From the NCBI GenBank assembly GCA_051984675.1, contig JBPYFK010000039.1:1-64000 (forward strand): DNA of 64,000 nucleotides, given 5' to 3'. The position numbers and the translations under genes were made by a program. Below the pieces are notes generated by a model. The model was not told the DNA's origin. It did no database searches and saw only the letters and a list, made by a program, of their open reading frames with translations. This document shows, one piece after another, positions 59,743-64,000 of the stretch. Position 1 is the first letter of the stretch. Each line of letters opens with the position of its first letter. The stretch is from JBPYFK01 sp051984675 (GTDB taxonomy: Bacteria > Actinomycetota > Actinomycetes > Mycobacteriales > Pseudonocardiaceae).

Positions 59743-60303
59743 CTACCGAGAACTCGTCCGCACCCGGGCGGCACGCTGAGCGAGAATGGTCTCGGCGAGC
59801 GCGACCAGGACCTTCTTCACGTCCTCCCGGTAGCGGGCGTCGCACGCGACGATCGGCACATCGCCGACATCCAGCGCTTCGCGGATCTCCTCCAGTTCGA
59901 AGCGGTCCGCTCCCTCGAACTGGTTGACCGCGATCAGGAACGGAAGCCCCCGCTCCTCGAAGTAGTCCAGCACGGGATAGCAGTCGTCGATGCGACGCGT
60001 ATCGACCAGGATGATCGCGCCCAGCGCTCCCTCGGCCAGGTCGTCCCAGAGGAAGTTGAACCGCTCCTGGCCGGGCGTGCCGAACAGGTAGAGCACGATC
60101 GACTGGTCCAGGGTGATCCGGCCGAAGTCGAGCGCCACCGTGGTCGTGGTCTTATCCGGTAGTTCGGCGGCTTCGTCGACGCCGACGGACACCTCGGTCA
60201 TGGCCGCTTCGGTCACCAGCGGCTCGATCTCGGACACCGAACCGATCAGGGTCGTCTTGCCGACCCCGAAGCCGCCACTGACGACGATCTTGGTCGACCG
60301 CAT
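59743..60303 (-). CDS. cvnD: Conservon small GTPase-like protein (CvnD)
   Basis: 186 residues. P-loop GGFGVGKTT (10-18), switch regions TEVSVGVDEAAELPDKTTTT and LYLFGTPGQERFNFLWDDLA, and VNQFEGADRFELEEIREAL (N-Q-x-E variant of NKxD). It is the GTPase of the conservon, the bacterial analog of a receptor-linked small GTPase. It runs in one operon CvnA-B-C-D, with 19 bp from CvnC. Confidence 0.93.
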   Translation of the reverse strand: MRSTKIVVSGGFGVGKTTLIGSVSEIEPLVTEAAMTEVSVGVDEAAELPDKTTTTVALDFGRITLDQSIVLYLFGTPGQERFNFLWDDLAEGALGAIILVDTRRIDDCYPVLDYFEERGLPFLIAVNQFEGADRFELEEIREALDVGDVPIVACDARYREDVKKVLVALAETILAQRAARVRTSSR

Positions 60304-60322
60304 GGGGAAGGGTTGGTGTTGT

Positions 60323-60766
60323 TCAGAGCGCCTGGACAAGGTCTCTGATCCTCTCAATGACGGAAGTCGGAAGTTCCTCGGGCTCGGCGAACGAGACCAG
60401 GTTCGAGGTGGCCAGGTCCGCGACGAGAACCCGCGCCACCCCGAGGGGGACGTGGAGCGCGGCCGCGATCTCGGCAAGCGACAGCGGTGTCTGGCACAGC
60501 TCGACGATCTGGCGACGCTCGAACCGCAGCGGAGCCGACAGCGCCGACGGCAGCGCATGCACCAGGGTTTCCACTCGAAGCCCCTCGTGCAACGGACGGG
60601 TGCGCCCCTCCGTCATGATGAAGGGACGCAGAAATCTGTCAGCCGCCTTCTGGTCGGCCTGCTCGAAGTCCGCCGCGACGTCCTCAAGCATCTCGGGCTC
60701 GAACCAGGACCGCGGCCGTGACCGCTGGATCATGCGCGGGTCCGGTAGGTCAGGAACGTCGTTCAT
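60323..60766 (-). CDS. cvnC: Conservon protein CvnC (DUF742)
   Basis: 147 residues from ATG 60766, overlapping CvnB by 4 nt (60763-60766). DUF742 motifs: DRFLRPFIMTEGRTRPLHEG, VETLVHALPSALSAPLRFER, RQIVELCQTPLSLAEIAAAL and HVPLGVARVLVADLATSNLV. A winged-helix fold is likely, thought to bind CvnD or DNA. Together with the other three proteins it forms the signalling complex found in Streptomyces (conservons). Confidence 0.93.
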   Translation of the reverse strand: MNDVPDLPDPRMIQRSRPRSWFEPEMLEDVAADFEQADQKAADRFLRPFIMTEGRTRPLHEGLRVETLVHALPSALSAPLRFERRQIVELCQTPLSLAEIAAALHVPLGVARVLVADLATSNLVSFAEPEELPTSVIERIRDLVQAL

Positions 60767-61209
60767 GCTCGGGGAAGGGCGTCTCGCAGTTCCGTGATGA
60801 GGGCGGGTGTGAGCACACCACCGACCCGGTCCACGAGATACGCGATCTCGTAGCCGATGAGCCCGATGTCGCCATGTTCGTCGGCGAGCACCGCGACGCA
60901 CCCGCCCGTGGCGATGGCCGACACGAGAAGGAAGCCGCGGTTCATCTCGATCATGATCAGTTTCAGACCGTCGAAGTCGTACTGCCGCGCCGCGCTGCGC
61001 GCGAGACCGGTCAATCCCGAGACGATGGCTGCGAGCCGGTCCGCGGACTCCCGCTGCAGCCCGTCGGACATCGCGATGAGCAGGCCATCCGACGAGACGG
61101 CCACGGCGTCCCGGACACCGTCGGTCTCACGGACGAAGTTGGCGAGCAACCAGTTGAAGTTGTGCGGGCTGCTCTGCGACTCACGGGTCATGGGCAGCTC
61201 AGGGGTCAC
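60763..61209 (-). CDS. cvnB: Conservon Roadblock/LC7 protein (CvnB)
   Basis: 148 residues. The Roadblock fold (FNWLLANFVRETDGVRDAVA; VSSDGLLIAMSDGLQRESAD; RLAAIVSGLTGLARSAARQY; MNRGFLLVSAIATGGCVAVL) is complete. It is the GTPase-activating or scaffold partner of CvnD. Start ATG 61209 overlaps the CvnA stop (61206-61209) and gives tight coupling. Confidence 0.95.
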   Translation of the reverse strand: MTPELPMTRESQSSPHNFNWLLANFVRETDGVRDAVAVSSDGLLIAMSDGLQRESADRLAAIVSGLTGLARSAARQYDFDGLKLIMIEMNRGFLLVSAIATGGCVAVLADEHGDIGLIGYEIAYLVDRVGGVLTPALITELRDALPRA

Positions 61210-63647
61210 GGGGAACCCTCCTCAGGGCTAGAAGGTGGTTGCGAGGCGACCGACGCGTTCAACGCGGTCGCTTCCGCCGGTTTCTCCGCTGCTTCCGCAC
61301 CGCGGCGATGCCCGCTGCGGAAAGCGGACAGCATGGCACGGACGTCCTCGGGGGACCTCGTGGTGTCCGGGCGCTCCTCGGTCGGGGAGGTCTGGGGAGC
61401 GGCCGGGGCCACGTCGGATTTCGCGCCTTGCTTGCGGCGGACGCGCTTGACCAGACCATTGCGGGTGTGGCTGGGCGACGCCTCTGGATAAGCGGACGAC
61501 TCCGGCGTGCGGTTCTCCGAGTCAGCCGGCGGGGAGCTGGCAGTCTCGTCGAGACTTCCGCTGAATCCCATCCGGTAGCTCGGCTCTGGGGTGGAGCTTC
61601 TCGGCTCGGACCTGGGCGTGGGTGTCGGAGTGTGCGAACTCGTGGTCACAGTCTGGGCCTGTGCTGCTGACTGTCCATCCGCCGTCGATCCATTCGTCGC
61701 CGATCCATTCGTCGCCTGCCCGTTCTTGGCGTGCTTGCCCGAGTGATCCGTGGGGGCCGCCAGAACGTCCGATGGAAGGGTCACTCGCGCGGTGATGCCC
61801 TGGACCGGCGAGCGCGAGAGTTCGACGTGCGCGCCCAGGCCGCGGGCAAGGCCACCGACCACGAAGTGGCCGAGGAAGCGGGTGGGCGCGACCAGGAAGT
61901 GCTCGTCGCCGGCCAAGCGCGCGTTCGCCAGCGCGATCGCGTCCTCGCTCATCCCGACGCCCTGGTCGACCACCGCGAGCAGGTACTCCGAGCCGTTACG
62001 GCGCGCGTAGACCTCCACATCCGCGTCCGGTGGGGAGAACGACAGCCCGTTCTCGATCAGCTCGGCGAGCAGGTGTGCGACCTCCGAGGCCACCGCTCCC
62101 ACCACCAACGCGTCATCAACCCGGCGCAGGGTGACCCGGCGATAATCCTCCACTTCGGACAGTGCAGCCCGGATCACGTCGATGATCGGCATCGGCTCGG
62201 ACCACCGGCGCGGGTTCTGCTTCCCGACGAGGACGAGCAGGCTCTCGGCGTTGCGCCGCATGCGGGTCGCCAGGTGGTCCAGGTCGAAGAGATTCGCCAG
62301 CGCCGACGGGTCGAGCTCGTCGTGCTCGAACTTGCTGATCAGGCCGAGCTGCCGGCGGACGAGGTTCTGGTTGCGGCGACCCAGGTTGGCCAGCGACTCG
62401 GTGGTGTTCCGGCGGATCAGCGCGTGCTTGCTGGCGATCGTGAACGCCGTGTGCTGGACGCGGTTGAAGGAGTCCGCGACCACCCGGATCTCCGCGCTGG
62501 CCCGGTCCGGCGGCCGGGCCGCCTTGGGTTCGGCGGGCTCTTCGTCCGTGGACCTCTCCAACCGTTCGACGGCGTCGGGAAGCCGGCGGGTGGCCATCTC
62601 GTCGGCCTCCTTGGACAGCGCTTCCAGCGGTCTGATGATCGACCGCGAAGCGCCGATCACCAGCAGGACCTCCGCGCCCACGGTGATCAGCGCCAGCGCC
62701 AGAGCACCGGCCAGCTCCCAGGTCGCGTTGGATTCCAGCTGGCGAACGCGGTTCAGGGCGTCGTCACCGATGGCCAGCTGGACGGTCCGAAGGTCGTCGA
62801 TGTGGTGGGTCAGGGTGGTGTGCCAGTCGAACGCGTTCACCGCGCCAACAGGAATACGCCCACTGACCTGGGCAAGCGCCACATTCTCCATGTCGCGCAT
62901 GTGTTGCGCGACCGGCGACTGCATCGCCGCTTCCAACCTTCCACGCTGCTCAGGCGTGGCATAGCGGTCGAATTCGGCGACCCCGGACACCTGATCGGCT
63001 CGGAACTGGGTGAACTGGATGAACTGGTTACCGTCGAAATGCCCGGCGGCGAACACGCCATCCATCAGGGCGCGCTCTTCACCAGTGGATTCCTTCGCGT
63101 TTCCCAACGTTCGCAGCGCCAGCAGGTTGTATCGCAGCGTCGCGTCCTCGGCCCGGTCGAAGCCGAGGTCGGGCTGGTTCAACGCGATGTTGGTGTCGTT
63201 GAAGTACTGCAACGCGGCGTTGCGGTCAATGCGGCCGTGGTCGGCCGCGTCCCGCACATCGGCCAGGGCGTTGACCCTTGCGAGTTCGGGCCGCAGTTGC
63301 GCGGCCGGCGTCGCGTACGCCGGGTCCGCCATCAGGTGGTTCAGCGCGGCCAGCGTGCTGTCCGTCCTGGCCCGCTGGGCGGGAAGCTGCGAGCGGAACT
63401 GTTCGTCGCCACCGAGAAGCCCGAGCGTGAGACCACGTTCCTTCTGCAGCTCATGCATGAACGCCTGGTCGGTGACCTCCAGCGTCACCGCCGTCGAGGT
63501 GTCGGACGCCTGGCGGTAAGCGCTGATCGCATTCACCACCATCACGGTGAGCAGGCTCAGCTCGACCGCGATGGCCACCAGCACGAGACGCGCCAACTGT
63601 CCACGGATCGAGCGGGGGCGAAAAAACGACGATCGGTGATGTTTCAC
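61206..63647 (-). CDS. cvnA: Conservon sensor histidine kinase-like protein (CvnA)
   Basis: 813 residues from GTG 63647, preceded by GGAGGAG. Membrane helix 1 (LARLVLVAIAVELSLLTVMV), an extracytoplasmic NIT domain (HELQKERGLTLGLLGGDEQF; nitrate/nitrite-sensing family), helix 2 (ATWELAGALALALITVGAEV), a HAMP-like linker, and a kinase-like core with LDHLATRMRRNAESLLVL, LIENGLSFSPPDADVEVY (N box), VVDQGVGMSEDAIALANARL (G box). A long Pro/Ser/Thr-rich tail (about 610-813) follows. It acts as the receptor of the CvnA-D complex. The typical phospho-accepting His is not evident, so signalling is probably through protein contacts. Confidence 0.92.
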   Translation of the reverse strand: MKHHRSSFFRPRSIRGQLARLVLVAIAVELSLLTVMVVNAISAYRQASDTSTAVTLEVTDQAFMHELQKERGLTLGLLGGDEQFRSQLPAQRARTDSTLAALNHLMADPAYATPAAQLRPELARVNALADVRDAADHGRIDRNAALQYFNDTNIALNQPDLGFDRAEDATLRYNLLALRTLGNAKESTGEERALMDGVFAAGHFDGNQFIQFTQFRADQVSGVAEFDRYATPEQRGRLEAAMQSPVAQHMRDMENVALAQVSGRIPVGAVNAFDWHTTLTHHIDDLRTVQLAIGDDALNRVRQLESNATWELAGALALALITVGAEVLLVIGASRSIIRPLEALSKEADEMATRRLPDAVERLERSTDEEPAEPKAARPPDRASAEIRVVADSFNRVQHTAFTIASKHALIRRNTTESLANLGRRNQNLVRRQLGLISKFEHDELDPSALANLFDLDHLATRMRRNAESLLVLVGKQNPRRWSEPMPIIDVIRAALSEVEDYRRVTLRRVDDALVVGAVASEVAHLLAELIENGLSFSPPDADVEVYARRNGSEYLLAVVDQGVGMSEDAIALANARLAGDEHFLVAPTRFLGHFVVGGLARGLGAHVELSRSPVQGITARVTLPSDVLAAPTDHSGKHAKNGQATNGSATNGSTADGQSAAQAQTVTTSSHTPTPTPRSEPRSSTPEPSYRMGFSGSLDETASSPPADSENRTPESSAYPEASPSHTRNGLVKRVRRKQGAKSDVAPAAPQTSPTEERPDTTRSPEDVRAMLSAFRSGHRRGAEAAEKPAEATALNASVASQPPSSPEEGSP

Positions 63648-63748
63648 CGCTCCTCCGGTACGTTCGTCCTGGCCAGCGTGCGTTGGTGAAGCGCGACCAC
63701 AACCGCGCGGGATAGCGGTCGAGATGATAAGCCAAACACGAATTGAGA

Positions 63749-63777
63749 ACGCTACTCCAGCCAGAGGATTCTGACAA
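63749..63777 (-). promoter_or_regulatory. Promoter of the conservon operon
   Basis: On the minus strand TTGTCA (63777-63772), a 17-bp spacer and TAGCGT (63754-63749). A leader of about 95 nt would precede the GTG. An AT-rich stretch at 63825-63850 (TATAGGATTTTAATG) lies upstream. Confidence 0.5.
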
Positions 63778-63819
63778 AGCGGCTGATCAGCCGCCGCACA
63801 GGCCGCAAAGCCGGATGTG

Positions 63820-63956
63820 CGACACAATTTATAGGATTTTAATGTAACGCGGTTTTGGCTTTCCTTAGCACATCCGAATCTTTTCCGAAAACCCCGAGCG
63901 CACCGGCAGATCGTCGGGTTGATCACGTAACACGGCTTGCTGACCGACGTCCGGCG
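63820..63956. other. AT-rich intergenic region between divergent promoters
   Basis: Markedly more AT-rich than the rest of the window at 63825-63890 (e.g. AATTTATAGGATTTTAATG, TTTCCTTAGCACATCC, CTTTTCCGAAAACC). No gene or clear dyad; probably a regulator-binding or bendable promoter region. Confidence 0.4.
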
Positions 63957-64000
63957 TTGCCAGCCGGTCCGTCGCGCGCTAGCCTGAACCTGACCGGATG
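63957..64000 (+). promoter_or_regulatory. Promoter and start codon of a gene running off the window
   Basis: TTGCCA (63957-63962), 17-bp spacer and TAGCCT (63980-63985) with an ATG at 63998-64000. The gene itself lies outside the window. Confidence 0.4.

Noticed and set aside
1..64000. tRNA, rRNA, CRISPR, transposase or integrase
   Set aside because: No cloverleaf-like segment, regular spaced repeats or recombinase motifs were noticed on reading; no program was run.

Overview
The window is high-GC DNA with a strong third-position GC bias. It carries GTG and TTG starts, ATGA-type overlaps and several apparently leaderless genes, together with LuxR/TetR/GntR regulators, a conservon, an F420/FMN luciferase-like oxidoreductase, split LigD genes and Acg-type nitroreductases. 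This points to a filamentous actinobacterium, most likely of the Pseudonocardiaceae type. The assignment is inferred from gene content and no taxonomic search was possible. No rRNA, tRNA, CRISPR array, transposase or integrase was seen.

Left part (1-27 kb), mixed metabolism and regulation: a frameshifted amino-acid permease; an MHS-type MFS transporter, LysR regulator and FAD amine oxidase; an alpha/beta hydrolase; a TetR and Old-Yellow-Enzyme pair; separate LigD ligase and polymerase genes; two convergent paralogous NB-ARC/LuxR regulators; a FadR-like GntR that overlaps a fatty-acid hydroxylase/desaturase; an MscS channel; a sugar/inositol MFS transporter with a gutted sugar isomerase and a divergent LacI regulator; a hydantoin racemase, NCS1 permease and GntR module; and a secreted lytic transglycosylase whose leader looks like a c-di-AMP (ydaO) riboswitch.

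Middle part (27-39 kb): a compact tailoring cluster (glycosyltransferase, alpha/beta hydrolase and P450, translationally coupled; FAD monooxygenase; isoprenylcysteine-methyltransferase-like protein). A TetR protein with two helix-turn-helix segments sits beside it, with a 21-bp operator and an apparently leaderless promoter. Next come a YciO-type protein, an FMN-binding PaiB-like protein, a HemK-like methyltransferase, an SDR without the catalytic Tyr/Lys plus its TetR, and a LysR gene broken at a C-run.

Right part (39.6-57.5 kb): a potassium and stress island made of an RCK potassium channel, an Rv1733c-like membrane protein, a degraded APC permease, kdpF plus a second micro-ORF, kdpABC and kdpD (no kdpE), a sulfite-oxidase-fold protein, three double-domain universal stress proteins, two Acg-type FMN oxidoreductases and a gutted nicotinate phosphoribosyltransferase. 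The gene families strongly resemble the mycobacterial DosR dormancy regulon. A DosR-box-like site lies in the divergent promoter between the stress-protein pair and the Acg genes.

Right end (57.6-64 kb): an ArsR/SRPBCC fusion regulator with two operator palindromes in its promoter, an LLM oxidoreductase, a complete four-gene conservon (CvnA-D), and a promoter and start codon for a gene that continues beyond the window.

Seven loci are decayed or frameshifted. Some are single-base events that could be sequencing errors. Others (isomerase, NAPRTase, APC permease) have lost internal sequence and must be true pseudogenes.
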